This document shows, piece after piece, positions 7,549 through 15,879 of a stretch of DNA of 64,000 bases. A program made the translations under genes and the position numbers. The notes below the pieces were generated by a model that was not told the DNA's origin, searched no databases, and saw nothing but the letters and a program-made list of their open reading frames with translations. The first letter of the stretch is position 1, and each line of letters starts with the position of its first letter. Where the stretch lies: positions 248,001 through 312,000 of the forward strand of contig CABJAB010000001.1 in assembly GCA_902363445.1 (NCBI GenBank), read 5' to 3'. Source of the stretch: Lachnospiraceae bacterium (lineage in GTDB: Bacteria > Bacillota > Clostridia > Lachnospirales > Lachnospiraceae).

Positions 7549-10281
7549 ATGAATTATGGTAAAAATGGCCTGAAGGAACAGATACGTTCCGCTTCGGCGA
7601 AATCCGGCAGGAAAAAAACGAGGGCGGCCGTCATTATATTCAAAATCCTGCTGGCCGGCATCCTCAGCCTGTTTGTGATAGCCGTCTCCACCGGCGCCGG
7701 CATGTTCCGCGGCATACTCAAAAATGCCCCGGATCTGAACACCCTTGACATGTCCCCGGACGCGTCCGCAACTATCATCTATGACGCAGACGGCAAGGAA
7801 ATGCAAACGCTCGTGATGGCCGGCTCAAACCGCCAGCCTGTGGAATATTCGGAAATTCCTCAAAATCTGATCAACGCTTTTGTAGCCATCGAGGACTCCC
7901 GCTTCTGGACCCATAACGGGGTGGATGTAAAGGGCATGACAAGAGCCGTATTCTCAGGGCTGACCACCGGCGATTTTGACCAGGGGGCCAGCACCATTAC
8001 CCAGCAGCTGATCAAAAACGTGGCCTTTAACGGCGGCGCGGAAAAATCCTTCGGATCCAAGATCAAACGAAAGATACAGGAGCAGTATCTCGCCATCCAG
8101 CTGGAAAAGACCATGGATAAAAAGATCATCCTGCAGAATTATCTGAACACGATCAACCTGGGAGCCAATACCCTGGGAGTGGAAGCCGCCTCTGAGCGGT
8201 ACTTCGGCAAAAGTGTCAGTGAGCTGAATTTATCGGAATGTGCCGTCATCGCGGCAATTACCCAGAATCCCACCAGATATAATCCCATCATCAATCCGGA
8301 TGAAAATGTCAAGCGCCGCAACATCGTTCTGGAGGATATGTTTGAACAAGGCTATATCACCCAGGAAGAGCTGCATGCCGCAGAAACTGACGATGTCTAT
8401 GTCCTGATCCAGGAGGTGGACGCGGCAAAATCCAACGAATCCTCTGTCTACAGCTATTTTGTGGACGAAACTATCGTACAGGCTTTGTCTGACCTGCAGG
8501 AAAAAGCCGGTTATTCGGAAACCGAGGCCAGAAACCTGCTCTACAGCGGCGGGCTCAAGATCTACACCACCCAGGATTCTGATCTCCAGAAAATCGTGGA
8601 TGAGGAGATTTCCGACCCCTCCAACTACAGCAGCGCCATCCAGTACAGCTTTTCGTACCGCCTCTCCATCACTCATAAGGACGGTTCTGCGGATAATTAC
8701 TCCGAAGCGAATATAAAGTCCTACCTGCGGGAAAAGAACGGCGCGGCCGTAAAGCTGATCTTTGATACGGAAGACGAGATCCGGCAGTACGTCCAGGAAT
8801 TCCGGAGCACTGTTGTCAGCCCGGAAGATATGGTCCAGGGAGAACGCCTGGACATTACTCTCCAGCCCCAGGGCTCCTGTGTCCTGATGGAACAGGATAC
8901 CGGCTATGTGAAAGCCATAAGCGGCGGGCGTGGAGAAAAGACCACCAGTCTGAGCCTGAACCGCGCTACGGACAGCCTCCGGCAGCCCGGTTCCACCTTT
9001 AAAGTCCTGACCGCATTCGCGCCGGCTCTTGACAGCTCCGGCGCCACTCTGGGCACGGTCTATTACGATTCTCCCTATACACTGGGAGACAAGACCTTTT
9101 CCAACTGGTGGCAGTCGGGCTATGTCGGTTACGCCAACATCCGTGACGGCATCACTTATTCCATGAATATCGTGGCCCTCAAGACCATGATGAACACGGT
9201 GACTCCCCAGCTCGGATATCAATATGCCCTGGACTTTGGCATCACGTCATTGGTGGAAAGCGAAAAAAATATAGACTCCGGAGAGATTTCCACCGATATC
9301 GGCCCCTCCCTCTGCCTGGGCGGCATCACCCATGGAGTCAGCAATCTGGAGCTGACCTCCGCATACGCCGCCATCGCCAACAAGGGAGTATATACCAAAC
9401 CGGTTTATTACACGAAAATTCTGGACAGCAACGGAAAGATCCTCGTGGATAATGAGCCGGAAACCCACACTGTAATCAAGGAATCCACGGCGTGGCTTCT
9501 GACCAACGCCATGGAAGACGTATGTGAGACATCCTATTTGTACGGAAGGGCCGACATCCGTTCCAGCGCTCCCCAGGCCAAAGTGGAAGGTCTTCCCACC
9601 GCCGGGAAGAGCGGCACTACCACGGCGAGCAACGACGTCTGGTTTGTGGGATATACGCCGTATTACACGCTGGGGCTCTGGCAGGGTTACGATGAAAACA
9701 GCCCCATGTCCACCGGAGAAGACGTGAAATATATGTGGCACAAGATCATGAGCAGGGCCTGCGAAGAGCTTCCAGAAAAGTCCTTCCCGGACATGCCGGG
9801 AAATATCGAACAGGTGACCATATGCCGGAAATCCGGCAAGCTGGCCGTACCCGGTATCTGCGATCAGGATCCTGCGGGAGACATGACTTATACCGAATAC
9901 TTCGCAAAGGGAACGGCTCCCACCGAGGTCTGCGATCACCATGTAAAGGTGACGGTCTGCTCCCTCAGCGGTTCGCTGGCGACGGAATTCTGCCCGGATT
10001 CCCTGAAGCAGACCAGGATCTACCGGGTCCTCACCGGAGACGCATCCGGAGTCACCGACGACAGCGCTTATCTGCTGCCGGACGCGCTGAAAAGCAGTTC
10101 CTGCTATATCCATACCGGGCACGCCTTCCCCTTTATGAACGGAGAAAACGGGACGGACAGCAGCAGTTTGGATCCGGGAAATGGACTGGACGGTACAACT
10201 CCGGAAAGCGGCAGTGCCGAAGACAGCAGCGAATCCAATATCGGTCCCCCCGGCGTATTAAACAGTACCCTGGGTAATTGA
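7549..10281 (+). CDS. Class A penicillin-binding protein (PBP1a-like)
   Basis: The 910-aa bifunctional enzyme polymerises and cross-links peptidoglycan at the outer membrane face. A basic N-terminus and one membrane anchor (about residues 31-54) precede a GT51 glycosyltransferase domain with EDSRFWTHNG (Glu115 the catalytic base) and QGASTITQQ (from 145). The transpeptidase domain has STFK (active Ser482), SMN (Ser538) and KSGTT (Lys687). The last 150 residues contain Cys pairs and a Ser/Gly/Asp-rich disordered tail. ATG 7549 follows GGAGG. spoVAE comes 98 bases downstream on the same strand, so a role linked to sporulation or outgrowth is possible but unproven. Confidence 0.95.
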   Translation: MNYGKNGLKEQIRSASAKSGRKKTRAAVIIFKILLAGILSLFVIAVSTGAGMFRGILKNAPDLNTLDMSPDASATIIYDADGKEMQTLVMAGSNRQPVEYSEIPQNLINAFVAIEDSRFWTHNGVDVKGMTRAVFSGLTTGDFDQGASTITQQLIKNVAFNGGAEKSFGSKIKRKIQEQYLAIQLEKTMDKKIILQNYLNTINLGANTLGVEAASERYFGKSVSELNLSECAVIAAITQNPTRYNPIINPDENVKRRNIVLEDMFEQGYITQEELHAAETDDVYVLIQEVDAAKSNESSVYSYFVDETIVQALSDLQEKAGYSETEARNLLYSGGLKIYTTQDSDLQKIVDEEISDPSNYSSAIQYSFSYRLSITHKDGSADNYSEANIKSYLREKNGAAVKLIFDTEDEIRQYVQEFRSTVVSPEDMVQGERLDITLQPQGSCVLMEQDTGYVKAISGGRGEKTTSLSLNRATDSLRQPGSTFKVLTAFAPALDSSGATLGTVYYDSPYTLGDKTFSNWWQSGYVGYANIRDGITYSMNIVALKTMMNTVTPQLGYQYALDFGITSLVESEKNIDSGEISTDIGPSLCLGGITHGVSNLELTSAYAAIANKGVYTKPVYYTKILDSNGKILVDNEPETHTVIKESTAWLLTNAMEDVCETSYLYGRADIRSSAPQAKVEGLPTAGKSGTTTASNDVWFVGYTPYYTLGLWQGYDENSPMSTGEDVKYMWHKIMSRACEELPEKSFPDMPGNIEQVTICRKSGKLAVPGICDQDPAGDMTYTEYFAKGTAPTEVCDHHVKVTVCSLSGSLATEFCPDSLKQTRIYRVLTGDASGVTDDSAYLLPDALKSSSCYIHTGHAFPFMNGENGTDSSSLDPGNGLDGTTPESGSAEDSSESNIGPPGVLNSTLGN

Positions 10282-10319
10282 CCAAAGGCGGCCGTCACAA
10301 AAATTTAATATTATGTATA

Positions 10320-10390
10320 AAATAATCCATACTGCACAGACTTTTCCTAAGAAAAAGTTTACCGGAAAGGTCGTGCAGTATGGATTATTT
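10320..10390 (+). promoter_or_regulatory. Long hairpin that masks the spoVAE ribosome-binding site and start codon
   Basis: An 18-base perfect inverted repeat (10320-10337 against 10373-10390) is extended inward by nine more pairs with one G-U (10339-10347 against 10364-10372), interrupted by a single bulged A at 10338 and closed by a 16-base loop. The 3' arm contains GGAAAGG (10364-10370), the likely Shine-Dalgarno, and the ATG at 10380. In RNA this 27-pair stem would hide the initiation region. No poly-U follows, so it is not an ordinary terminator. Confidence 0.75.
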
Positions 10391-10736
10391 AAAAGCATTC
10401 TTAATAGGAGGCGCAATCTGCGCCCTGGTGCAGATCCTCATGGACAAAACGAAGCTGATGCCTGGCCGCATCATGGTGCTTTTGGTGTGCTCCGGCGTAG
10501 TCCTTGGCTTTCTTGGTGTTTACGAGCCCTTCATCGAATGGGCCGGATCTGGCGCTTCCGTTCCTCTCCTCGGCTTTGGCAATACCCTGTTCAAGGGTGT
10601 GAAAGAAAGCGTCAGTGAGGAAGGACCTCTCGGCTTGTTTTTAGGCGGTCTGAAAGCCAGCGCGGCAGGAATCAGCGGCGCTCTGATCTTCGGATACATC
10701 GGCTCTCTGATCTTCGAGCCCAAAATGAAGGATTGA
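10380..10736 (+). CDS. spoVAE: Stage V sporulation protein AE
   Basis: A 118-aa membrane protein that begins MDYLKAFLIGGAICALVQIL and contains DKTKLMPGRIMVLLVCSG and a Gly-rich helix ending GALIFGYIGSLIF, the pattern of SpoVAE (SpoVAEb). SpoVA proteins form the inner-membrane channel that moves Ca2+-dipicolinic acid into and out of the spore. The usual partners spoVAC and spoVAD are absent nearby, so this is a detached or additional copy. The start is fixed by family alignment, and it lies inside the strong hairpin described separately, implying control of translation. Confidence 0.9.
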   Translation: MDYLKAFLIGGAICALVQILMDKTKLMPGRIMVLLVCSGVVLGFLGVYEPFIEWAGSGASVPLLGFGNTLFKGVKESVSEEGPLGLFLGGLKASAAGISGALIFGYIGSLIFEPKMKD

Positions 10737-10770
10737 CGGCGTGCTCTCGTTCAGCCCGCTATCCATAAGA

Positions 10771-10807
10771 AACGGGCGTATCGTTTTACAGCGGTACGCC
10801 CGTTTTT
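10771..10807 (+). terminator. Intrinsic terminator after spoVAE
   Basis: AACGGGCGTA (10771-10780) pairs with TACGCCCGTT (10795-10804) around a 14-base loop, followed by further T residues. Because A residues precede the left arm, it may also serve the converging minus-strand gene. Confidence 0.85.
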
Positions 10808-10816
10808 CCTGTTTTA

Positions 10817-11362
10817 TTACCAAGCAGGATCATAGAGGGTGATTTTCATCAGACATACCGGATCGCCCATCTTTATACTTTTCAGCAATTCCACATCTGC
10901 CTTACATGCAAACGTCTTTTCAAAAAGCACTTTACTGTAGCCGGCCGTACACTGGCACCATGTTTTTGTCTCTAGTCTCTCCACCTCTGCAAGCATAGGG
11001 CACGGACAGAAATAAAATCGCAGGAAAAGTTCGCCATTTTCGCAGAAGAGCCCGGCAGCCTTTGCTTTCTCTGAATCCGCAAATTCTTCTATGGATCCTG
11101 CATTTGACATCAATTCCTTTAAAAGCGAAAGTTTCTCTTCCATTCCATAGCCGCATTGACAGTCCATCCGTATTTTCTTTACCGACTCAGGAGCAAATCT
11201 GCTTTCTAAACGCCGCATCGCAGACTTTACCCAATCAGCGTCGTTTTCTGCATGAGCCGTCCGCTCCTCGCCATACACGACTTCTTTGGCTGTATCCGCG
11301 TCACTTTCGGCCTTGACAGATTCATAAATTACATTCTCTTGGATTTTCCTTATATCAAACAT
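10817..11362 (-). CDS. DUF6144-like cysteine-rich protein
   Basis: A 181-aa soluble protein with nine or more cysteines in conserved-looking positions: MDCQCGYGM, FYFCPCPM and TWCQCTAGYSKVLF, then a C-terminal DVELLKSIKMGDPVCLMKI. This pattern matches my recollection of DUF6144 and is reminiscent of the Cys-rich effector-like domains fused to AraC or hydrolase proteins. No catalytic role is known to me. The ATG at 11362 follows CCGGAGGA. A TATAAT at 11404-11409 (minus strand) may be its own promoter, although the AraC gene lies only 84 bases upstream. Confidence 0.6.
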   Translation of the reverse strand: MFDIRKIQENVIYESVKAESDADTAKEVVYGEERTAHAENDADWVKSAMRRLESRFAPESVKKIRMDCQCGYGMEEKLSLLKELMSNAGSIEEFADSEKAKAAGLFCENGELFLRFYFCPCPMLAEVERLETKTWCQCTAGYSKVLFEKTFACKADVELLKSIKMGDPVCLMKITLYDPAW

Positions 11363-11446
11363 TACTTCCTCCGGTTCTTGAATTTATCGATGGAACAATT
11401 ATGATTATAGAAAAAAATCCTCCTGCCGGCTTCTGAATTCTTGCTT

Positions 11447-12280
11447 TTATTGAATTGGGATGCATAGATCCATTACAACGCTATGGTTATCCCTGTCAAT
11501 GCTGCGATAGATATTCAGTCCATACTGCCGTGCCATTTTGCAGCCGCTCTGAGGCAGCCAGACGCTGAAAACCCCTTGCAGCGTCTCATAAATATCTCTG
11601 ATTGCTCCACTGAAGTGATATACAATCCAATTGCCGCCTTTCATCCACATTACATTATTCAGACCACAGTCCAGTTCTGCCGTCATACAAATGTCGCAGA
11701 TACATTGGGATGAGTCCGTAATAGCCGGATCGTTGAAAAATCGTTCTGCCAAAATTGTATTTTCCTTCAGAAATCCCTTATATTTATCCAAGAACTGATA
11801 CCAATTCTTTTCAATATCCGCATAGCTTCCTATAAATCTTTCATAGATCACAAATAAATCATCTATCTTTTGAATCCCAATGTGGGCGGCATATTCCTCC
11901 TCGGTTTTAAATGGAATGACCCGTTTTGGAGTAAAAGGGACAGACATGCTGTGACTGATTATGGACTTCTTAAACACAGCCGGAGAAACATTATGGCGCT
12001 TTCTAAATACAGTGCTATAGTTGGAAGAGCTGTATCCATAATCCAAACCGATATCTGCAATCGCTTTTGCTGGGTTTAACTTTATATCTACCGCACTTTG
12101 GTCGACTCTGCAGCGCTTGATAAACGCATAAACGCTTTCACCCGTCTCTTCCTTGAATATACGGCTGAAATGGAATCTTGATATGTAGAACTGCGCCGCA
12201 ACGATATCAAGCGACAGGTCTTCATCCAAATGCTGCATAATATAGTCAATGCTTTGGTTGACGAGTTCTTTCCTGTCCAT
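11447..12280 (-). CDS. AraC family regulator with C-terminal effector-binding domain
   Basis: The 277-aa protein has an N-terminal AraC DNA-binding domain (about residues 5-105) with both helix-turn-helix motifs: DIVAAQFYISRFHFSRIF and IADIGLDYGYSSSNYSTVFR. The remainder (about 115-277) is a GyrI-like small-molecule-binding domain, as in Rob-type regulators of efflux and stress genes. The ATG at 12280 follows AGGAGTGGG. It starts 13 bases after the DUF5131 stop codon, so the two are one operon. Confidence 0.9.
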   Translation of the reverse strand: MDRKELVNQSIDYIMQHLDEDLSLDIVAAQFYISRFHFSRIFKEETGESVYAFIKRCRVDQSAVDIKLNPAKAIADIGLDYGYSSSNYSTVFRKRHNVSPAVFKKSIISHSMSVPFTPKRVIPFKTEEEYAAHIGIQKIDDLFVIYERFIGSYADIEKNWYQFLDKYKGFLKENTILAERFFNDPAITDSSQCICDICMTAELDCGLNNVMWMKGGNWIVYHFSGAIRDIYETLQGVFSVWLPQSGCKMARQYGLNIYRSIDRDNHSVVMDLCIPIQ

Positions 12281-12293
12281 ATACCCACTCCTG

Positions 12294-13016
12294 TCAAAAC
12301 AAGCGTTTTCCGTCTGAAATATCGATGCCAAGTTCCTTCGCCATGCCGGACTGCTTAAATGGATTTATCTTCTCCACGACTCCGTCACGTTTAAAAAAGG
12401 TACCTGTATTTTTGAACCAGAATGTGACGCCTGCATTTACACATTGTTCACGGATATTAAGCACCCATTCATAATCACATTCGCGGGCTTCCCGCCCCGT
12501 TTCGCCGCCAACGGTAACGTGGTCCGCTCCATGAAGATACGGCGTTAGGTCTATCGCCTCTAAAAGCGGCGCGCAGGCTATGAAGCGCCGTTTTATCGGA
12601 TAGGATAAAAACAGAGGAAGCCGATAATCCGCCGCACTTTGATTTTCGACCGTACATCCAATGTTCACATTGTCATATCCTGCCCCCCAATCAGACGGAA
12701 GCGATACAGGAAAACGGTCGATGCGCTTTGTCAAGATCAAAAAATCGATGTCTGTTCTTTCCTTGATAAAAGCCCAGACTTCTTTCCGCCATTCATCCGC
12801 TTCCGGAAGAAAAAAGTCAGTGGCAAAGCAGGTCGCAAGTATCTTGTTTCCTTTAATGTTATACTCCCCTTTTGCGTTTTTCCTTATGGGCCAATCAAAT
12901 TTATCTGTTTTTTCTATCGTGTTCTGACCATAGCGTTTTGCGTGGGGCCCATAAAAATAGCAGTTCGCGCAGCCGTCACTCACTTTGTAACAACCTGTCC
13001 AAGGTTCCCAGTTCAT
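12294..13016 (-). CDS. DUF5131 (phage Gp37/Gp68-like) family protein
   Basis: A 240-aa protein starting MNWEPWTGCYKVSDGCANCY, with the Cys pattern C-x6-C-x2-C found at the N-terminus of the Gp37/Gp68 (DUF5131) family. It also has ILATCFATDFFLP, FLILTKRIDRF, NVNIGCTVENQ and VGGETGREAR. The family is related to radical SAM proteins and occurs in phages and genomes, but no reaction has been assigned to this member. Start ATG 13016 follows TAGGAGG. It is the first gene of a pair with the AraC regulator. Confidence 0.85.
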   Translation of the reverse strand: MNWEPWTGCYKVSDGCANCYFYGPHAKRYGQNTIEKTDKFDWPIRKNAKGEYNIKGNKILATCFATDFFLPEADEWRKEVWAFIKERTDIDFLILTKRIDRFPVSLPSDWGAGYDNVNIGCTVENQSAADYRLPLFLSYPIKRRFIACAPLLEAIDLTPYLHGADHVTVGGETGREARECDYEWVLNIREQCVNAGVTFWFKNTGTFFKRDGVVEKINPFKQSGMAKELGIDISDGKRLF

Positions 13017-13038
13017 AGATTTCCTCCTAATGAAATGT

Positions 13039-13094
13039 AAAAACGGCATAGACAAAACTATGCCGTTTTTGGAAATAGCTCTATGCCGTTTTTT
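13039..13094 (-). terminator. Terminator of the SleB-like gene with a duplicated arm
   Basis: A perfect 13-base inverted repeat (13039-13051 with 13058-13070) ends in a T run on either strand. A second copy of CTATGCCGTTTTT occurs at 13081-13093. On the minus strand, downstream of the hydrolase stop, the order is left arm, left arm, right arm, poly-U, so two alternative hairpins are possible. Confidence 0.8.
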
Positions 13095-14456
13095 CTAATA
13101 GAAAACATGGCTTCCAATTGTGATTCCCTCATATCCGGGGGCTATGGTGCGGAAGTGGAGCAGGTCCCCGATGTAGTTTTCCGTCCCGTTCATGGCCGCC
13201 TCCGCCGCCTGCCTGCAGGTTGCGTTCACTCCGTTCTTCAGGGCATTGATATACTTCGGATATCCCCAGGGACTGAACTGATAGGGCTGGGACAGCACTC
13301 CCAGCATGGTATTGGGATACCGGCTGCTCCGGATCCGGTTCATGATCACATTCCCCACTGCTACCTTTCCATCCCAAGGTTCCGTATTGGCCTCTCGGAA
13401 AATCATAGCGGCCATCAGCTCCAAGTCGGTATAGGCCGTATAATCGATTTCGTCTTCACCGGGATCAGGCGCCTGAGTCGGTGCTTCCGTCGGGGCTTCT
13501 GTAGGTGCCTCTGTCGGCGCTTCCGTCGGGGCTTGGGTGGGGGCTTCTGTCGGCGCCTGGGTGGGCGCCTCCGTGGGGGAATCGGAAGGCTTTACCGGAG
13601 TTTCTGTGCTTCCGTCTCCGCCGCTGGGTTTGTCGGCCGCCGCCGTACTCCCCCCGCCATTCTCGTTTCCTCCCATCCCGTTGTTTCCGCTGCCGGAGCC
13701 GCCGTCCGCGACCTGGGTCCCGTCGTCTGTGAGCTCCGCCATCTGATTCTCCGCCTCCAGCTCCTTCTGCTGCAGCTCCGACCGGTACTGCGCCAGCTGT
13801 CCCTCGGTATCCTCCAGATTTCCCGCGCAGGCTTCCATTTTCTCTGCCGTCTCCCCGATGGCCGCAAGCACCTCGTTCCTCTTCTGCTCCGTATCCCGCA
13901 CAACCTGCTCCAGAGCGTCCTGCTCCTCCAAAAGGTCATTCTCCTTTTGAGCCACCAGCTCCTTCGTCTCTTTATATTCCGTCAGCATCCTTCTGTCATA
14001 TCCGGCCATGTCCATCGCATACTCTGCTTTATTCATAATCCCGGACAGGCTTTCTTCGGAAAATATCAATCCCACAAAGCCGGCATCACGGTTTTCATAC
14101 ATATATTGAATCCGCTTTTTCATATCCTCATACTGCCTGGACTCCGTGGCCTTCGCTTCCTCCAATTCCTCCTCCGTAGTGGACAGGCGGCCATTCAGTT
14201 CATCCTTCTGTCTCGCCAACTCCTCCATGTCGGAGGTCAACTGGTCCAGCTGCGTGTTCAGTTCTTCCAGATAGCTTTCCAGGCGTTCTCCGGCTTCTTT
14301 CAAATCCTTTGCCCGCTCCTCGGCACTTTCCACCTTATCTCCGGCCCTCTGAAGGTCATCACCGGCTGCCGAAGAAGACAGCGCGCCGGCTGCCGCAATC
14401 ATAACGGAAAGGGATAGACAGATACGGCGAATCCTGTTTCCTGCATTTTTTTTCAT
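13095..14456 (-). CDS. Secreted SleB-like cell-wall hydrolase with coiled-coil domain
   Basis: The 453-aa protein has a signal peptide (SLSVMIAAAGALSSSAAG), a long coiled coil (about residues 35-245) like PcsB/CwlO-type proteins, a Gly/Asn-rich linker, and a proline-threonine linker of repeated EAPT/QAPT units (about 305-340). The C-terminal 115 residues form a Hydrolase_2 (SleB/CwlJ) domain: MAAMIFREANTEPWDGKVAV with the catalytic Glu, then QFSPWGYP and a closing GSHVFY. It probably cleaves peptidoglycan or spore cortex. ATG 14456 follows GAGAGGA; an interspersed repeat begins 127 bases upstream. Confidence 0.9.
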   Translation of the reverse strand: MKKNAGNRIRRICLSLSVMIAAAGALSSSAAGDDLQRAGDKVESAEERAKDLKEAGERLESYLEELNTQLDQLTSDMEELARQKDELNGRLSTTEEELEEAKATESRQYEDMKKRIQYMYENRDAGFVGLIFSEESLSGIMNKAEYAMDMAGYDRRMLTEYKETKELVAQKENDLLEEQDALEQVVRDTEQKRNEVLAAIGETAEKMEACAGNLEDTEGQLAQYRSELQQKELEAENQMAELTDDGTQVADGGSGSGNNGMGGNENGGGSTAAADKPSGGDGSTETPVKPSDSPTEAPTQAPTEAPTQAPTEAPTEAPTEAPTEAPTQAPDPGEDEIDYTAYTDLELMAAMIFREANTEPWDGKVAVGNVIMNRIRSSRYPNTMLGVLSQPYQFSPWGYPKYINALKNGVNATCRQAAEAAMNGTENYIGDLLHFRTIAPGYEGITIGSHVFY

Positions 14457-14582
14457 ATAATATCCTCTCGGTTCTGTGCTTCTCATTTCCTTTTTAGCTG
14501 CAGTTCCATCATTATACAACAAAAAACGCCTTTTTTCAACACCGGGGAACGTACTTCCCCCGGAAACCGAACAGAGCAGTTG

Positions 14583-15175
14583 GGTATAATACAAAATACT
14601 ATTTGGAATCATTCTTAGTAAGTGCCGATTAAGCTCCAGTTAATTACCGGCAGAAGTTCCTGGCCGTCACGATTTCGGTTCGCTGGCGATGCAGGGGCCG
14701 CTTTATCCCCGCTCCGGTAGTACCGCTCACAGTCAACAGGAAATTTTTATGATTTCCCGTCTCCGGTTCGCTCAGAAACGGAATCGGTATTTCCGTTTCT
14801 GCCTCCCTCCGCCTGGGGAACACCGGCCGCTGCCCTGCGGCGCTCACCTTTAGGCCGGCCCGGAATCTTTCTGCCGGTATCTTTTCTGCCGCACCATTTC
14901 GGATGATCTTCGTTCCTTTGATTCCATAGAAATATCAGGTATCCACACGGCCCGCCCCAACGGTCTTTACGACGAACAGAAGCCTATTTTGGTGCGGGAG
15001 GAGGAGCAGGAGGAACAATCCGATTCCATCATAAGGCGAGCGCCGCAAAGGCGTTAGCAGAATTTTCCCGGAGGCAGGGAGGCAAAAATCGCATATCATG
15101 CGGATTTCCTCCTGCCTCATCTAGTTATAAAGATACGTTTGTTTTAAAGATATTTAAAGGGGTGCCCTTGGGTAT
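14583..15175. repeat. Interspersed repeat, copy A (shortened)
   Basis: This 590-base stretch between the SleB-like gene and DUF6465 has no gene. It aligns along its length with copies at 21.5 and 43.6 kb. Shared landmarks include a left end ATACAAAATA...GGAATCATT, a perfect hairpin AGAAACGGAA/TTCCGTTTCT (14774-14783, 14791-14800), a GGTGCGGGAGGAGGAGCAGG block, and a right end AAGATACGTTTGTTT. Copy A lacks roughly 110 bases present in B and C between 15088 and 15103, and ends in a fragment of the REP-like element (15160-15175). Short frames inside it are not conserved as protein. Confidence 0.85.
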
Positions 15176-15180
15176 ATTTT

Positions 15181-15228
15181 AAATAAACCGCACCCATAAA
15201 GGAATTTTATATTCCTCCATGAATGCGG
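15181..15228 (-). terminator. Intrinsic terminator after DUF6465
   Basis: On the minus strand CCGCA...AGGAAT pairs with ATTCCT...TGCGG (outer arms 15224-15228 and 15188-15192) around an ATAAA loop and is followed by TTTATTT. It lies 28 bases past the DUF6465 stop. Confidence 0.75.
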
Positions 15229-15256
15229 CCAATATGCCCTGACTCCCGTGCTGAAA

Positions 15257-15595
15257 TCAGATTGCCACGCTTCCGGTCTCTTCACCGTTGATGACATAAT
15301 ATACCATATTTTCTTCAACCTTCACGTACAGCTCCATCGTCTTGATCTCACTGATCTTATGCTTTTTAGCAGTCCAGTCCTTTTTGATCAAAGCGATCAT
15401 TTCCTTATCAGCAATATCCTTTCCCATGTACTGTACCGAGACGCTCGTCTTCATCTCCGTTTTCTTCACGGGCTTTCTCACGGCAGGCTTTTTTACCTCT
15501 GCAGCCGCTTTTTTCTCAGGCGCCGCTGCTTTTTCAGGTACCGCTGCCGCTTTTGTTTCCGTCTTCTCCGCTGCCTGAACTTTTTTTCTTGCCAT
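15257..15595 (-). CDS. DUF6465 family protein
   Basis: A 112-aa protein with a Lys/Ala/Glu-rich, disordered N-terminal half (about residues 1-50) and a compact C-terminal domain, SVQYMGKDIADKEMIALIKK to VYYVINGEETGSVAI. This architecture matches DUF6465, a small clostridial family of unknown function; the tail resembles histone-like basic linkers. ATG 15595 follows GAGGAG. It sits alone, with its own terminator and copy A of the interspersed repeat downstream. Confidence 0.8.
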   Translation of the reverse strand: MARKKVQAAEKTETKAAAVPEKAAAPEKKAAAEVKKPAVRKPVKKTEMKTSVSVQYMGKDIADKEMIALIKKDWTAKKHKISEIKTMELYVKVEENMVYYVINGEETGSVAI

Positions 15596-15769
15596 AACTT
15601 CACTCCTCTTTTCCTCGAATACAGGTGCCAATAAAATATCCGCGCAAGCTTTGTTCCTTTATCACTTTATTTCGATAAAGGAAATTAGTGACGTTTTTAT
15701 CATACTGCATACTGGAAATATTTTCAAGTTCTTCATAAAATACAAAAGGAAAATCTCTCCGCCGAAGCC

Positions 15770-15798
15770 TTTACACCTGCCCGTCCTTTTGCTACAAT
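15770..15798 (+). promoter_or_regulatory. Sigma-A-type promoter of the sugar acetyltransferase gene
   Basis: TTTACA at 15770-15775, a 17-base spacer, and TACAAT at 15793-15798 with an extended TG. The start codon follows 82 bases further on. The remaining 15596-15769 stretch shows nothing else. Confidence 0.65.
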
Positions 15799-15879
15799 AC
15801 TCTTCGTGGCAAATACATTCCATTATATTTATATCTCTGAGACCAGGATATTAGACCGTATTACAAGAAAGGGATTTTC

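Noticed and set aside
8230..9222. A 330-codon minus-strand frame opposite the PBP gene
   Set aside because: The plus strand carries all catalytic motifs of a class A PBP without gaps; the antisense frame has no start signal or family match.
13441..13590. Tandem short repeats resembling a CRISPR or satellite
   Set aside because: They are in-frame codons for EAPT/QAPT linker units of the cell-wall hydrolase with third-base variation; no spacers.
13083..14417. A long plus-strand open frame opposite the SleB-like hydrolase gene
   Set aside because: Its product is a low-complexity Arg/Leu-rich sequence mirroring the coiled coil and proline-threonine repeats of the real gene; no domain and no start signal.
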